NCBI RefSeq assembly: GCF_000429225.1
Contig: NZ_AUBL01000031.1
Coordinates: 1-51,879 of the forward strand
Reading direction: 5' to 3'
Length of the DNA stretch: 51,879 bases
Source: Actinomyces dentalis DSM 19115
GTDB taxonomy: Bacteria > Actinomycetota > Actinomycetes > Actinomycetales > Actinomycetaceae
The stretch's first letter is position 1, and each line of letters starts with the position of its first letter. Under the pieces are notes generated by a model, which was not told the origin of the DNA, made no database searches, and saw nothing but the letters and a program-made list of their open reading frames with translations. Shown piece by piece: positions 9,648 through 18,192 of the stretch. A program made the position numbers and the translations under genes.

Positions 9648-10961
9648 TCAGCCCCGGGGCCGGGCGACGGGGGCGTCCCCGCTCGGCGCGGGCGGGTCGT
9701 CGGCGAGGGTCTGGGCGTTGACGACGTCGGTCACGGCCCGCCAGCGGCGGTCGATCTCCTCGGCGGACAGGGTCGCGCCCTCGGGCGCCCGCCCCTGCTG
9801 CGCCGCGGCGAGGTCGACCAGCCGGTGGCCGCCGCCGAGGTCCACCGTGAAGGGGTGCCAGTGCAGGGCCTCGACGCCCGCGCTGCGGGTCCCGTCCGCG
9901 TCCTGCGTCACGACGACGTCGACCCACACGAACAGGCCGACGCTCACCAGGACGGTGCCCAGCTCCTCGGACTGGTTGGAGATGAAATTGCCGGCCGAGT
10001 AGGACACCCACATGCCCCGTCCGCCCGGCCCGCCGGGCAGCAGCTCGTTGGTCTCGGGCACGTGCGGGTGGGCGCCGAAGAGGACGTCGACCTGGCCGGT
10101 CTGCGCGACCGCCCGGGCGAACTCGGTCTGCTCGGGCACCGGCTCGGTGGAGTACTCCTCGCCGAGCTGGGTGTGCAGGACGACGACGTCGGCGCCCGCC
10201 TCGCGCGCGGCGCGGGCCTGGGCCTCGACCCAGGCGACGTCGTTGAGGTTGACGGCCCAGTCGGGGTCGGCGCTGAATCCGTTGAGGCCGTAGGTGGTCG
10301 ACAGCTGGGCGACCGTGACGGTCATGCCGCCCCGGGTCAGCTCGTAGAGCTGGTAGGGGGCGGCCGCCTCGGCCTGGGTCCGGTTGGTGCCCGAGTAGCC
10401 CATGGAGTCGGCCCGCAGCGCGTCCGCCGTGGCGACGACCCCGTCGAAGCCCTGGTCCCAGGAGTGGTTGGAGGCGGTGGCGCAGCCGTCCCAGCCGGAG
10501 CGGGACAGGGCGTCGACCACGGCGGTGGTGGAGCCGAACACCGGGTATCCCGAGGGCACGCCGTCGGGGGCCACGGGCACCTCCATGCCGCACAGGGCCA
10601 GGTCGACGCCCTCGGACCAGGGCCGGGCGGCGGCGATGAGCGGCTCGATGTCGCCGCCGCCGCCGGCGGTGTCGTCCATGACGGGCATGTGGGTCAGGAC
10701 GTCGCCGGCGTAGCCGATGGTGAAGCGGGCCTCGGCCGGCGCGGCGGAGGGCGTCGGCGACGGGGCGGCGCCGGTGGCGGCGCCCGCCGCGTCGGGGCTC
10801 GCGGAGGGGGCCGCGCCGGTCGCGGCGCCGCGATCGAGCAGCAGGAAAGCCGTGACGGCCAGGGCGAGGCATATCACGAGGAGGGCGACGAGGAGCACCG
10901 GTCTCCTCGGGGAGCGGGCGGCGGAGGCGTTGCGGGCGGCGGGGGATGTCGACGTTGGCAC
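9648..10961 (-). CDS. CapA-family membrane-anchored protein
   Basis: A 437-residue protein of the CapA/PgsA poly-gamma-glutamate synthesis family (metallophosphatase-like fold). One N-terminal helix (residues about 20-42) anchors it, with the catalytic domain outside the cell after an Ala/Pro/Ser linker. Family motifs are GYAGDVLTH, NHSWDQG, the GVVATADAL region and FGAHPHVPE near residue 310. No capsule genes are adjacent, so a cell-envelope role is inferred and the substrate is unknown. The start is GTG. The -10 box TAACCT (10968-10973 on this strand) ends exactly 6 nt upstream, so the mRNA is probably leaderless. It is divergent from pgsA and convergent with ftsK. Confidence 0.85.
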   Translation of the reverse strand: MPTSTSPAARNASAARSPRRPVLLVALLVICLALAVTAFLLLDRGAATGAAPSASPDAAGAATGAAPSPTPSAAPAEARFTIGYAGDVLTHMPVMDDTAGGGGDIEPLIAAARPWSEGVDLALCGMEVPVAPDGVPSGYPVFGSTTAVVDALSRSGWDGCATASNHSWDQGFDGVVATADALRADSMGYSGTNRTQAEAAAPYQLYELTRGGMTVTVAQLSTTYGLNGFSADPDWAVNLNDVAWVEAQARAAREAGADVVVLHTQLGEEYSTEPVPEQTEFARAVAQTGQVDVLFGAHPHVPETNELLPGGPGGRGMWVSYSAGNFISNQSEELGTVLVSVGLFVWVDVVVTQDADGTRSAGVEALHWHPFTVDLGGGHRLVDLAAAQQGRAPEGATLSAEEIDRRWRAVTDVVNAQTLADDPPAPSGDAPVARPRG

Positions 10962-10967
10962 GCCCCC

Positions 10968-10973
10968 AGGTTA
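10968..10973 (-). promoter_or_regulatory. -10 box of leaderless capA-like gene
   Basis: TAACCT on the minus strand, separated by 6 nt from the GTG at 10961. Same geometry as the rnj, clgR, DUF3046, ndh and ybjN-like promoters in this window. Confidence 0.5.
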
Positions 10974-11081
10974 GGGGCATGATCACGTCCGCCGCCAGGG
11001 TTCCGCCGCCCGTCCCCCGGCGGGCGGGCCGGGCGGGTCGGTGTCCGCTCGGGCGGTGGGAGATCATCTAGGCTGGGGGCG

Positions 11082-11714
11082 ATGAATAGTAGGACGACGT
11101 CGCCCGGCCCCCCGGCCGCGGTCGCGGGGCGCCATGAGGCCCCACTGCTCAATATCGCCAACGCCCTCACCGTGGTGCGCCTGGTGCTCGTCCCCGTCTT
11201 CATCTGGCTCATGCTCCGGTCCGGCGACGCCGTGCGCCTGGCCGCCGCGCTCGTCTTCGCGCTCGCCGCGGCCACCGACCGGCTCGACGGCCAGCTCGCC
11301 CGCTCGCGCAACCTCGTCACCAGCTTCGGCAAGATCGCCGACCCCATCGCCGACAAGGCCCTGACCCTGTCCGCCTTCGTCCTGCTGTCGGTGGCCGGGC
11401 GCCTGTGGTGGTGGGTCACCGTGCTCATCATCGTGCGCGAGCTGGGCATCACCCTCATGCGCTTCGTCATGCTGCGCCGGGCCGTCATGGCCGCCTCGAG
11501 GGGGGGCAAGCTCAAGACCGCCCTCCAGGTCACCGGGATCTTCGGGCTGCTCGTGCCCTGGGCCGCGTTCGTCCCCCCCGCCCCGGCGACGGCGCTCGAC
11601 CTGGCCGCCTACGCCCTGGTCGGCTCGGCCCTCGTCGTCACGCTCGTCACGGGCGCGGACTACGTCCTCAAGGCCCTGCGCCTGTCGCGCGCCGACCCCG
11701 GGGGGCGTCCGTGA
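11082..11714 (+). CDS. pgsA: CDP-diacylglycerol-glycerol-3-phosphate 3-phosphatidyltransferase
   Basis: A 210-residue integral membrane enzyme that makes phosphatidylglycerol phosphate from CDP-diacylglycerol and glycerol-3-phosphate. The CDP-alcohol phosphotransferase signature D-x2-DG-x2-AR-x8-G-x3-D-x3-D is complete (DRLDGQLAR ... GKIADPIAD, about residues 65-90) and followed by five to six hydrophobic segments. It starts at ATG 11082, 7 nt after a -10 like TAGGCT (11069-11074), again with no leader to speak of. It overlaps cinA by 4 nt (GTGA). The arrangement pgsA-cinA-clgR is a conserved actinobacterial block. Confidence 0.93.
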   Translation: MNSRTTSPGPPAAVAGRHEAPLLNIANALTVVRLVLVPVFIWLMLRSGDAVRLAAALVFALAAATDRLDGQLARSRNLVTSFGKIADPIADKALTLSAFVLLSVAGRLWWWVTVLIIVRELGITLMRFVMLRRAVMAASRGGKLKTALQVTGIFGLLVPWAAFVPPAPATALDLAAYALVGSALVVTLVTGADYVLKALRLSRADPGGRP

Positions 11715-12223
11715 GCGGGGCCGCGCCGGAGTCCTCGACCCTGGTCGAGGCGGCCCGCTGCCTGCTGAGCGCGGCGCAGGAGCGGGGCCTGACCATCGCC
11801 GTCGCCGAGTCCCTGACCGGGGGAGGGGTCGTCTCGGCGCTGGTGGGCGTGCCCGGGGCCTCGGCGGTCGTCGTCGGCGGGGTGGTCGCCTACGCCACCC
11901 GCATCAAGGCCGAGCTGCTCGGCGTGGACGCCGAACGGCTCGCGCGCACCGGCCCGGTCGACGGGGAGGTCGCCGAGCAGATGGCGCGGGGCGTGGCCCG
12001 CCTCATGGGCGCCGACCTCGGCCTGGCCACGACCGGGGTGGCCGGCCCCGGGCCCGCCGACGGGCACCCGGCCGGGACCGTGCACGTGGCCGTCGCCTCG
12101 CCCTGGGGGACGGTGCGCCGCCGCCTGAGCCTGGAGGGGGACCGCTCCGTCGTGCGCGAGGGGGCGACGACGGCGGTGCTGGCGCTGGCCGTCGGCCTGC
12201 TCGACGCCTCCGCGGACCGCTGA
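11711..12223 (+). CDS. cinA: CinA C-terminal domain protein (nicotinamide-nucleotide amidase)
   Basis: A 170-residue protein consisting only of the CinA C-terminal domain (PncC type). It is expected to deamidate nicotinamide mononucleotide to nicotinate mononucleotide in pyridine nucleotide recycling. Family motifs are [22 protein letters not shown] near the N-terminus, [17 protein letters not shown] and [22 protein letters not shown]. The N-terminal MoCF domain of long CinA proteins is absent. The GTG start at 11711 overlaps the pgsA stop, so the two genes are coupled. Confidence 0.9.
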   Translation: MSGAAPESSTLVEAARCLLSAAQERGLTIAVAESLTGGGVVSALVGVPGASAVVVGGVVAYATRIKAELLGVDAERLARTGPVDGEVAEQMARGVARLMGADLGLATTGVAGPGPADGHPAGTVHVAVASPWGTVRRRLSLEGDRSVVREGATTAVLALAVGLLDASADR

Positions 12224-12470
12224 GGGCCGCCGCCCACGAGCGGGATCACAGCGCGCTCACGAATCGATTCCAAGGTTTCTCTCAGAATCGCGGGCCAGGA
12301 TCACCCCAACGTCACCGCGGGGGCCCGTCCCCAGGAAACCCCGTGGGGCGGGAATGAAACTCAGCAGCGATTGGTTGTGCCACACGATGAACAACGCGAC
12401 TCACCCCCGCACCACCCGTCCTGCGCGTTCGGCCAGCAGGATGCCGGCGCGCAAGTCCTCCGCGGCAACG

Positions 12471-12476
12471 TACGGT
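12471..12476 (+). promoter_or_regulatory. -10 box of leaderless clgR promoter
   Basis: TACGGT followed by exactly 6 nt and then GTG at 12483. Supports the short start of the regulator. The 259-bp region from 12224 to this point holds no other recognisable feature. Confidence 0.5.
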
Positions 12477-12482
12477 TCAGCT

Positions 12483-12803
12483 GTGGACACCACGAAGCAC
12501 GAGAACGTCCTCCTGCGCCGCGAGATCGGCGAGGTCCTGCGCTCCGTCCGCCAGCACCAGGGGCGCACCCTGCGCGAGGTGTCCTCGCAGGCCCGCGTCT
12601 CCCTGGGCTACCTCTCCGAGGTCGAGCGCGGGCAGAAGGAGGCCTCCTCCGAGCTCCTCGCCTCCATCTGCCAGGCCCTCAACGCGCCGCTGTCGGTGGT
12701 GCTGCGCGAGGTGTCCGATCGCATCGCCCTGGCCGAGGGCGTGACCATCCCGGACACGGTTCCAGATGAGCTCATCCGTCAGCAGCAGGGCGCCATGCGC
12801 TGA
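12483..12803 (+). CDS. clgR: XRE-family transcriptional regulator, ClgR-like
   Basis: A 106-residue DNA-binding protein, the usual length for ClgR (about 105-110). ClgR activates Clp protease and related stress genes in actinobacteria. The helix-turn-helix covers about residues 10-70: [42 protein letters not shown] and [13 protein letters not shown]. The position after pgsA-cinA and before DUF3046-recA-recX is the conserved ClgR location. An in-frame ATG at 12354 would add 43 residues with no family similarity, so GTG 12483 is preferred; the -10 box at 12471 agrees. Confidence 0.88.
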   Translation: MDTTKHENVLLRREIGEVLRSVRQHQGRTLREVSSQARVSLGYLSEVERGQKEASSELLASICQALNAPLSVVLREVSDRIALAEGVTIPDTVPDELIRQQQGAMR

Positions 12804-12883
12804 AAGGCCCTCTCGCCCCGCCCCGCCCCCGGAGCCGCCTCATGCGGTTCCGGGGGCGGGGGCGCGCGTGGGACAGTGGATCG

Positions 12884-13117
12884 GTGAAGCACTCCGAGTT
12901 CTGGCGCGCCGTCGAGACCGTCTACGGATCGGCCCACGGCCGCTCCCTCGCCCAGGACCTCGTCCTGCCCGGCCTGGGGGCCACCTGCGCCGAGGCGCTG
13001 GCCCGCGGGGAGGCTCCCCGCCGGGTGTGGGACGCCCTGTGCGATGAGATGAACGCCACCGAGGCCGACCGCTGGGCCTACCGCGCCGATCCGCGCCGGC
13101 GGTCCCCGCGGCGCTGA
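12884..13117 (+). CDS. DUF3046 family protein
   Basis: A 77-residue small cytoplasmic protein of the actinobacterial DUF3046 family, typically found just upstream of recA. It opens KHSEFWRAVETVYGSAHGRSL and carries the conserved PRRVWDALCDEM and ADRWAYR segments. Function unknown. The GTG at 12884 was chosen because it matches the family N-terminus and because GACAGT (12872-12877) ends 6 nt upstream, the same leaderless spacing seen elsewhere here. Confidence 0.85.
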   Translation: MKHSEFWRAVETVYGSAHGRSLAQDLVLPGLGATCAEALARGEAPRRVWDALCDEMNATEADRWAYRADPRRRSPRR

Positions 13118-13233
13118 GGGCGCTGAGGGCGATGAGAATGCCGACGGCGCCGGGAGGGGGCGCCGGGGCCCCGACGGCGCCGGCGGCGCTGGGAGCGCCC
13201 GCGGGCGCGATGGCGACACGCCGTCGCGCCCGC

Positions 13234-13263
13234 TTGCCCATCGAACAGGTGTACGACTATCGT
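13234..13263 (+). promoter_or_regulatory. recA promoter with SOS box (LexA operator)
   Basis: TCGAACAGGTGTACGA at 13241-13256 is a near-palindromic match to the actinobacterial/mycobacterial SOS box TCGAAC-N4-GTTCGA. It lies between TTGCCC (13234) and TATCGT (13258), which are 18 bp apart and form a plausible -35/-10 pair. LexA bound here would block the promoter. The rest of 13118-13434 shows no gene. Confidence 0.75.
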
Positions 13264-13434
13264 CGTCCCCAGACGACCCCGCCGGCCCGACCCTCCACAG
13301 GGCTCGGCCGCCGCCGGTGAAACATGTCAGTGGTCCGGCATACCGTCGTCGGCGGGCCCCGGAGAGGGGACCCCGCCAACCAGGACCAGCCCAGCCGCCG
13401 CGGCGACGAGCCGCCCGAGACCGGAGGTAGACCA

Positions 13435-14703
13435 ATGTCTGCAGCCACCCAGACCCAGGACCGCTCCAAGGCCCTGGCCACCGCCCTGACCCAGATCGAC
13501 AAGGCCTTCGGCAAGGGCTCGGTCATGCGCCTGGGCGATGACATCCGCCCGCCCGTGGCCGTCATCCCCACCGGGTCGGTCGCCCTGGACATCGCCCTGG
13601 GCATCGGGGGCCTGCCGCGCGGGCGCATCGTCGAGATCTTCGGGCCGGAGTCCTCCGGCAAGACCACCGTGGCCCTGCACGCCGTCGCCAGCGCCCAGAG
13701 GGCCGGCGGCAACGCCGCCTTCATCGACGCCGAGCACGCCCTCGACCCCGTCTACGCCAAGGCCCTGGGCGTGGACACCGACAACCTCCTGGTCTCCCAG
13801 CCGGACACCGGCGAGCAGGCCCTGGAGATCGCGGACATGCTCATCCGCTCCGGCGGCCTGGACATCATCGTCATCGACTCCGTGGCGGCCCTGGTCCCCA
13901 AGGCGGAGATCGAGGGGGAGATGGGCGACTCCCACGTCGGCCTCCAGGCCCGCCTCATGAGCCAGGCGCTGCGCAAGATCACCGGGGCGCTGTCCTCGAC
14001 GGGCACCACCGCCATCTTCATCAACCAGCTGCGCGAGAAGATCGGCGTCTTCTTCGGCAACCCGGAGACCACCACCGGCGGCAAGGCCCTGAAGTTCTAC
14101 GCCAGCGTGCGCATCGACGTGCGCCGCGCCCAGACCCTCAAGGACGGGGACCAGCCGGTGGGCAACCGCACCAAGGTCAAGGTCGTCAAGAACAAGATGG
14201 CCCCGCCCTTCAAGCAGGCCGAGTTCGACATCCTCTACGGCCAGGGCATCTCCCGCGAGGGGGGCCTGCTGGACCTGGGCGTGGAGAACGGGATCGTCCG
14301 CAAGTCGGGGTCCTGGTACACCTACGGGTCCGACCAGCTCGGCCAGGGCAAGGAGAACGCCCGCACCTTCCTCAAGGACAACCCCGAGCTCGCCAACGAG
14401 ATCGAGACCAAGATCCTGGCCGCCCTGGGCATCGGCGAGGCCGGGCGCCGGGCCCGGGAGGAGGCCGCCGCCGCCGAGGCCGAGGCCGCTCTGGAGGCCG
14501 CCGCCCAGGCGGAGGCCAAGGCGCCCGCCAAGCCCGCCCCCGCCAGGTCCTCCAAGTCCGGCCCGGCCAAGTCCGCCTCCAAGGGCGGCTCGGCCAAGCC
14601 GGGCCCGGCGGAGGACGCGGGCAAGGGCAAGGGCAAGGAGGGCGAGAAGACCGGCGCCCTGGACATCGACGCCGCCTTCGGCGAGGACGCCGGCGACTTC
14701 TGA
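13435..14703 (+). CDS. recA: Recombinase A
   Basis: A 422-residue strand-exchange recombinase and LexA co-protease. Walker [10 protein letters not shown] is at residues 70-78. The motifs [10 protein letters not shown], the Walker B stretch [14 protein letters not shown], loop L1 [18 protein letters not shown] and loop L2 [10 protein letters not shown] are intact. The start ATG at 13435 has GGAGG about 8 nt upstream; upstream in-frame codons do not match the family. The C-terminal tail is long (about 75 residues beyond the core) and Ala/Lys/Pro-rich, ending acidic ([13 protein letters not shown]). The stop overlaps the recX start by one base. SOS control is indicated by the operator at 13241. 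Confidence 0.98.
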   Translation: MSAATQTQDRSKALATALTQIDKAFGKGSVMRLGDDIRPPVAVIPTGSVALDIALGIGGLPRGRIVEIFGPESSGKTTVALHAVASAQRAGGNAAFIDAEHALDPVYAKALGVDTDNLLVSQPDTGEQALEIADMLIRSGGLDIIVIDSVAALVPKAEIEGEMGDSHVGLQARLMSQALRKITGALSSTGTTAIFINQLREKIGVFFGNPETTTGGKALKFYASVRIDVRRAQTLKDGDQPVGNRTKVKVVKNKMAPPFKQAEFDILYGQGISREGGLLDLGVENGIVRKSGSWYTYGSDQLGQGKENARTFLKDNPELANEIETKILAALGIGEAGRRAREEAAAAEAEAALEAAAQAEAKAPAKPAPARSSKSGPAKSASKGGSAKPGPAEDAGKGKGKEGEKTGALDIDAAFGEDAGDF

Positions 14704-15197
14704 TGCCCTGGCTCACGCCCGACGAGCACACCCGGCGGGTCGAGGAGGCCCGGGACATCGCCCTGCGCCGCCTCGACCGCTGCGCCGCGCCGCGCGCCGT
14801 CCTGGCCCGCACGCTGGAGCGCCGGGGCGTCGACCCGCGCGCCGCCCAGGAGGCCCTCGACCGCCTCGAGGCCGCCGGCGTCGTCGACGATCGCGCCTAC
14901 GCCGCCGCGCTGGCGCGCACCCGCTTCGCCGAGAAGGGCGCCGCCCGGCGCGCCATCGCCGAGGAGCTGGAGCGCAAGGGCGTGGGTCGGGAGGCGATCG
15001 GGGCGGCGCTGGCCCAGGTCGACGACGAGGCCGAGGCCGCCGCGGCCCTGGCCCTGGCCCGCAGGAAGCTCGCCTCCACCCGGGGCCTGGAGCCCGCGGT
15101 CCGCCGCCGCCGCGCCCTGGCGCTGCTGGGCCGCAAGGGCTACCCGGCCCAGGCGGCCGCCGACGCCGTCGACGCCGCCATCGCCGAGGAGTCCTGA
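14703..15197 (+). CDS. recX: Regulatory protein RecX
   Basis: A 164-residue modulator that caps RecA filaments and restrains recombinase activity. It shows the RecX three-helix repeats: RDIALRRLDRCAAPRAVLARTL, GVVDDRAYAAALARTRFAEKG and a C-terminal LALLGRKGYPAQAAADAV. Start ATG 14703 overlaps the recA stop (TGATG), so it is in the same SOS-controlled operon. It faces pckG across a strong hairpin. Confidence 0.92.
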   Translation: MPWLTPDEHTRRVEEARDIALRRLDRCAAPRAVLARTLERRGVDPRAAQEALDRLEAAGVVDDRAYAAALARTRFAEKGAARRAIAEELERKGVGREAIGAALAQVDDEAEAAAALALARRKLASTRGLEPAVRRRRALALLGRKGYPAQAAADAVDAAIAEES

Positions 15198-15230
15198 GGG
15201 CCGGGGCCCCGAGGGGCGCGGCCGCGGCGG

Positions 15231-15255
15231 GCGGCCGGGGGAGGGCCCCGGCCGC
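15231..15255. terminator. Bidirectional hairpin between recX and pckG
   Basis: GCGGCCGGGG, 5-nt loop, CCCCGGCCGC: a perfect 10-bp stem in the 79-bp gap between two convergent genes. Confidence 0.65.
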
Positions 15256-15276
15256 CCTGACGGCGCCGGGAGGGTC

Positions 15277-17151
15277 TCAGACCTCCCCGCCGTCGTCGTC
15301 GTCGGCGGCCAGGGCGGCGCGCACGCGCCGGTGCGCGGCCCAGATCTCCTCGGGCAGGCCGTCGAACTGGGCGAGGTGCTCCTCGCGCAGGGCCATCTCC
15401 CGGCGCCAGCGCTCGACGTCGATCGTCAGCAGGCGCTCCAGGTCGGCGCGCTCGCCCTCGAAGCCGTCCAGGTCGAGCTCCTCGACGCGCGGGACCAGGC
15501 CCACCGGGGTGGGCGATCCCTGGGCGCGGCCCTCCTTGACGTCGATGAGCCACAGCAGGGCCCGCAGGTTCTCCCCGTAGCCGGGCCACAGGAAGCGGCC
15601 GTCGTCGGGGTCGCGCTGGAACCAGTTGACGTGGGCGAAGATCGGCCGGTGCTCGGCGGAGCCCAGCACGTCGAGCCAGTGGCGGGCGTAGGCGCCCTCG
15701 GGGAAGGACATGAAGGGCCGCATGGACATGGGGTCGTAGCGCAGGCGCCCCTCGGTGCCCTCCGCGGCGAAGGTCGCCTCGGCGCCCAGCGTCAGGCCGT
15801 CGTAGACGCCCTCGGCCAGGTCCGTGATGGCGCGGATGAGGGGCTCGCGGTCGCGGCAGCGCCCGCCGAAGATGATGGCGTCGATGGGCACGCCCTCGCT
15901 CCGCTCGTAGTCCCGGGCGATATTGGGCACCACGGACAGGCGGGCGGTGAAGCGCGAGTTCTTCTGGCTCCACAGGTCGGCGTCGGCCCCCGAGCGCCGA
16001 TGGTCGGCGGGACGGTCGGAGATGAGCTCGTCCCGCCAGTCGCGCCAGCCGGTGACGTCGTCCGGGTAGTCGGGGGTCTTGCCCTCCCACCACAGCTCCC
16101 CGGTCTCCTCGTGGCGGGCGACGTTGACGAACAGGGTGCCGGTGCCCTCGGCGACCGCCCTCATGGCGTTGGGGTTGGACTCCCAGTTGGTGTCCTTGGC
16201 CACCCCGAAGGTCCCGTACTCGGGGTTCATGCCGTAGACGCGCCCGTCGGCCTCGTCCACGCGCAGCCACACGATGTCGTCGCCGTAGAACTCGACCTCG
16301 TAGCGCTCGCCCAGGGCGGCCGGCGGGCGCATCATGGCCAGGTTCGTCTTGCCCGAGGCCGAGGGCATGCCGCCGCAGACGTGGTAGGTGCGGCCGGTGA
16401 CCCGGTCGCGGATGCCGATGAGCATGAACTGCTCGCCCATGAACCGGCCCGAGGCCCAGCCGTCGTAGGAGGCCTGGCGCAGGCCGTGGGCGATCTTGCC
16501 CAGCAGGGCGTTGCCGCCGTAGGCCGAGCCGAAGTGCAGGATCGTGCGCTCGTCGGCGATGGTGGCGAACAGCCGCCTGTCGTCGGCGGTGCCCTGCCCC
16601 ATGGCGTCGAGGTCCCCGGTGGCGTGGACGGCGCGCACGAAGAAGCCGGGGTCGTCCAGGCCGTTGAGGTGGCCCGCCCCCACGCGGGCCATGCGCAGCA
16701 TCTGCAGGACGACGACGCGGTTGTCGGAGAGCTGGACGCCGACGGCCCAGCGGGCCAGCGGCGAGCCGGGAGGGGCCATGAGGTAGGGCACGACGTACAT
16801 GGTCCGGCCCGCCATGGCGCCGCTCATGCGCTCGATCTGCTGGGCGCGCACCTCGTCGGCGTCGCGCCAGTTGTTGTACACGCCCCGGTGGGCGGGGTCG
16901 TGGGTGGCCACGACCGTGCGCTCCTCGGAGCGGGCGGTGTCCCCGGGGTGGGAGTGGGCCAGGTAGCGGTCGCGGCCCGCCTCGACGATCTCCCCGGCCT
17001 CCAGGGCCTCGGCGAGCAGGCGCTCGTCGGCGTCGGCGTCGACGACCTCGATGCGGTCGGGGGTGAGGATGCGGGCCCACTCGGCGACGAATTCGTGGAC
17101 ATGGGGGTTGGTCAGACCGGCCCTCGCGAGGATCGCGGAGGAGTACGTCAT
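15277..17151 (-). CDS. pckG: Phosphoenolpyruvate carboxykinase (GTP)
   Basis: A 624-residue GTP-type PEPCK, the usual length (about 610-620). It interconverts oxaloacetate plus GTP with PEP, CO2 and GDP at the gluconeogenic/anaplerotic node. The cysteine-containing P-loop CGGMPSASGKTNLAMM is near residue 258. Other family motifs are HFGSAYGGNALLGKI, the kinase-2 like FYGDDIVWLR, NPEYGTFGVAKDTNWESNPN and a C-terminal WFQRDPDDGRFLWPGYGEN. ATG 17151 is preceded by GGAGCC; an in-frame start at 17226 would add residues unlike the family. It is monocistronic with a palindromic operator upstream (17236). Confidence 0.97.
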   Translation of the reverse strand: MTYSSAILARAGLTNPHVHEFVAEWARILTPDRIEVVDADADERLLAEALEAGEIVEAGRDRYLAHSHPGDTARSEERTVVATHDPAHRGVYNNWRDADEVRAQQIERMSGAMAGRTMYVVPYLMAPPGSPLARWAVGVQLSDNRVVVLQMLRMARVGAGHLNGLDDPGFFVRAVHATGDLDAMGQGTADDRRLFATIADERTILHFGSAYGGNALLGKIAHGLRQASYDGWASGRFMGEQFMLIGIRDRVTGRTYHVCGGMPSASGKTNLAMMRPPAALGERYEVEFYGDDIVWLRVDEADGRVYGMNPEYGTFGVAKDTNWESNPNAMRAVAEGTGTLFVNVARHEETGELWWEGKTPDYPDDVTGWRDWRDELISDRPADHRRSGADADLWSQKNSRFTARLSVVPNIARDYERSEGVPIDAIIFGGRCRDREPLIRAITDLAEGVYDGLTLGAEATFAAEGTEGRLRYDPMSMRPFMSFPEGAYARHWLDVLGSAEHRPIFAHVNWFQRDPDDGRFLWPGYGENLRALLWLIDVKEGRAQGSPTPVGLVPRVEELDLDGFEGERADLERLLTIDVERWRREMALREEHLAQFDGLPEEIWAAHRRVRAALAADDDDGGEV

Positions 17152-17221
17152 GGCGGCTCCAATCGTCGGGCGGGGCCCCGTGGGCGACGGCGCCGCCCGG
17201 GTCCGGAAGGCCCCTGCGGCG

Positions 17222-17250
17222 AGCATAGAAGAAAGTTCGCATATGCGAAA
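17222..17250 (-). promoter_or_regulatory. pckG promoter with 14-bp palindromic operator
   Basis: On the minus strand, TATGCT (17222-17227) is a candidate -10. The perfect palindrome TTCGCATATGCGAA occupies 17236-17249, where the -35 should lie. A repressor bound there would block transcription of pckG. The regulator is not identified. Confidence 0.5.
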
Positions 17251-17394
17251 CTCTGGGAATTACATGTGGAAGCGCTGGGAATATGGTGCGGATGCTGGCC
17301 GTCCGAGGGGCCGACCGCCCGCCGGGGCGAGCGGGATGGCGGGCGACGGCGCCGGCGTCCGTCCTCGCGCCGGGGCGGGGATGACCTTGCGGCT

Positions 17395-17587
17395 ATGGAA
17401 TCCCGCTCCGGTCTGCGCGACCTGCGGTCGGCCTCCGGCCCGGACCGGACCGCCGCCTTCTCCGACGCGGTCCTCGCCATTGCCATGACGATCCTGGTGC
17501 TGGACCTCAAGGCCCCCGACGTGGCCGGGCGCCACGAGTACGACGCCGCCGTCCTGGCCGCCCTGCCCCGCCCGCGTTTCCGCCCAC
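17395..17587 (+). pseudogene. TMEM175-like potassium channel gene, truncated by repeat element 2
   Basis: The first 60 or so codons match the N-terminus of bacterial TMEM175 (DUF1211) channels. The filter helix motif FSDAVLAIAMTILVLDLK follows RTAAF, as expected for FSD-x3-AI-x2-T-x3-L. Homology stops where the inverted-repeat element begins (about 17566-17588), and the frame then runs into repeat DNA to a stop at 17653. The rest of the channel was not found on the far side of the element. The fragment is too short to make a pore, so it is a broken gene. Its ATG has no clear Shine-Dalgarno sequence. Confidence 0.7.
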
Positions 17588-17892
17588 GGGGGGTCGATTC
17601 GGTGATGTCACCTGGGCTCGCATTGCGCCAGGTGGGCTCGCACGGATCGGGCTGAGGCGGATTCCGTCGCGCTGGACTCGCACGGCGCGAGGTGGGGCGG
17701 ACCGTGTCGCGCTGAGCTCGCATTACGCAAGCCGGACTCGGGTCCGCCCCGGGATTTCGTTGAGCTGATCTAGAATTACGCACGCCAGTTCCGGGTCTGC
17801 GCCAGCCCGGGAGTCGGCCCGGGCGCCGTGTACGTCGTCGCGGGCCCGGTCCCGGTTCCCGCCCCGGCCTGACCCGCCCCGGCCGGGGCCGC

Positions 17893-18019
17893 GAGATCGT
17901 CACTTGACTCGCGAGATCGCCGGGTAACCCGCGAGCACGTACCTCTAGCAGACGTGCTCGCGGGTCGAGTGACGATCTCGGCGTCTACCCGGCGATCTCG
18001 CGGGTCAAGACACGCTCTC
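17893..18019. repeat. 20-bp-period octamer dyad array, copy C
   Basis: GAGATCGT (17893), GAGATCGC (17913) and GAGCACGT (17933), then the 11-nt centre ACCTCTAGCAG, then ACGTGCTC (17952), ACGATCTC (17972), GCGATCTC (17992) and ACGCTCTC (18012). Every step within an arm is 20 bp. This is the longest of the four copies. Confidence 0.85.
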
Positions 18020-18192
18020 ACGGCCCGGGCGGCGCACCCGGTGGGGCGGTGCGGACGAGGGGCGCGACGGGATCCGGGCTCCCGACCGGGACCCGCTCGG
18101 GATGCCCTCACCGGCGTCCGCGGCCGGTGCGCACCCGGCCCGCCGACATCCGCCCGCAAGACCGACGCGGACGAGTTCACCGACGCCGGGGC

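Noticed and set aside
5506..11067. A minus-strand open frame of more than 1800 codons across rnj, pfkB and ftsK
   Set aside because: It is an antisense shadow caused by very high GC and GC-biased third positions; composition is Arg/Gly/Pro noise and real genes with family motifs occupy the plus strand.
12354..12482. Longer clgR start at the upstream ATG
   Set aside because: The extra 43 residues do not resemble ClgR, which is about 105 residues, and the -10 box fits the GTG at 12483.
17893..18019. CRISPR array
   Set aside because: The repeated word is only 8 bp, linkers are shared rather than unique, orientation flips at a centre, and no cas genes are present.
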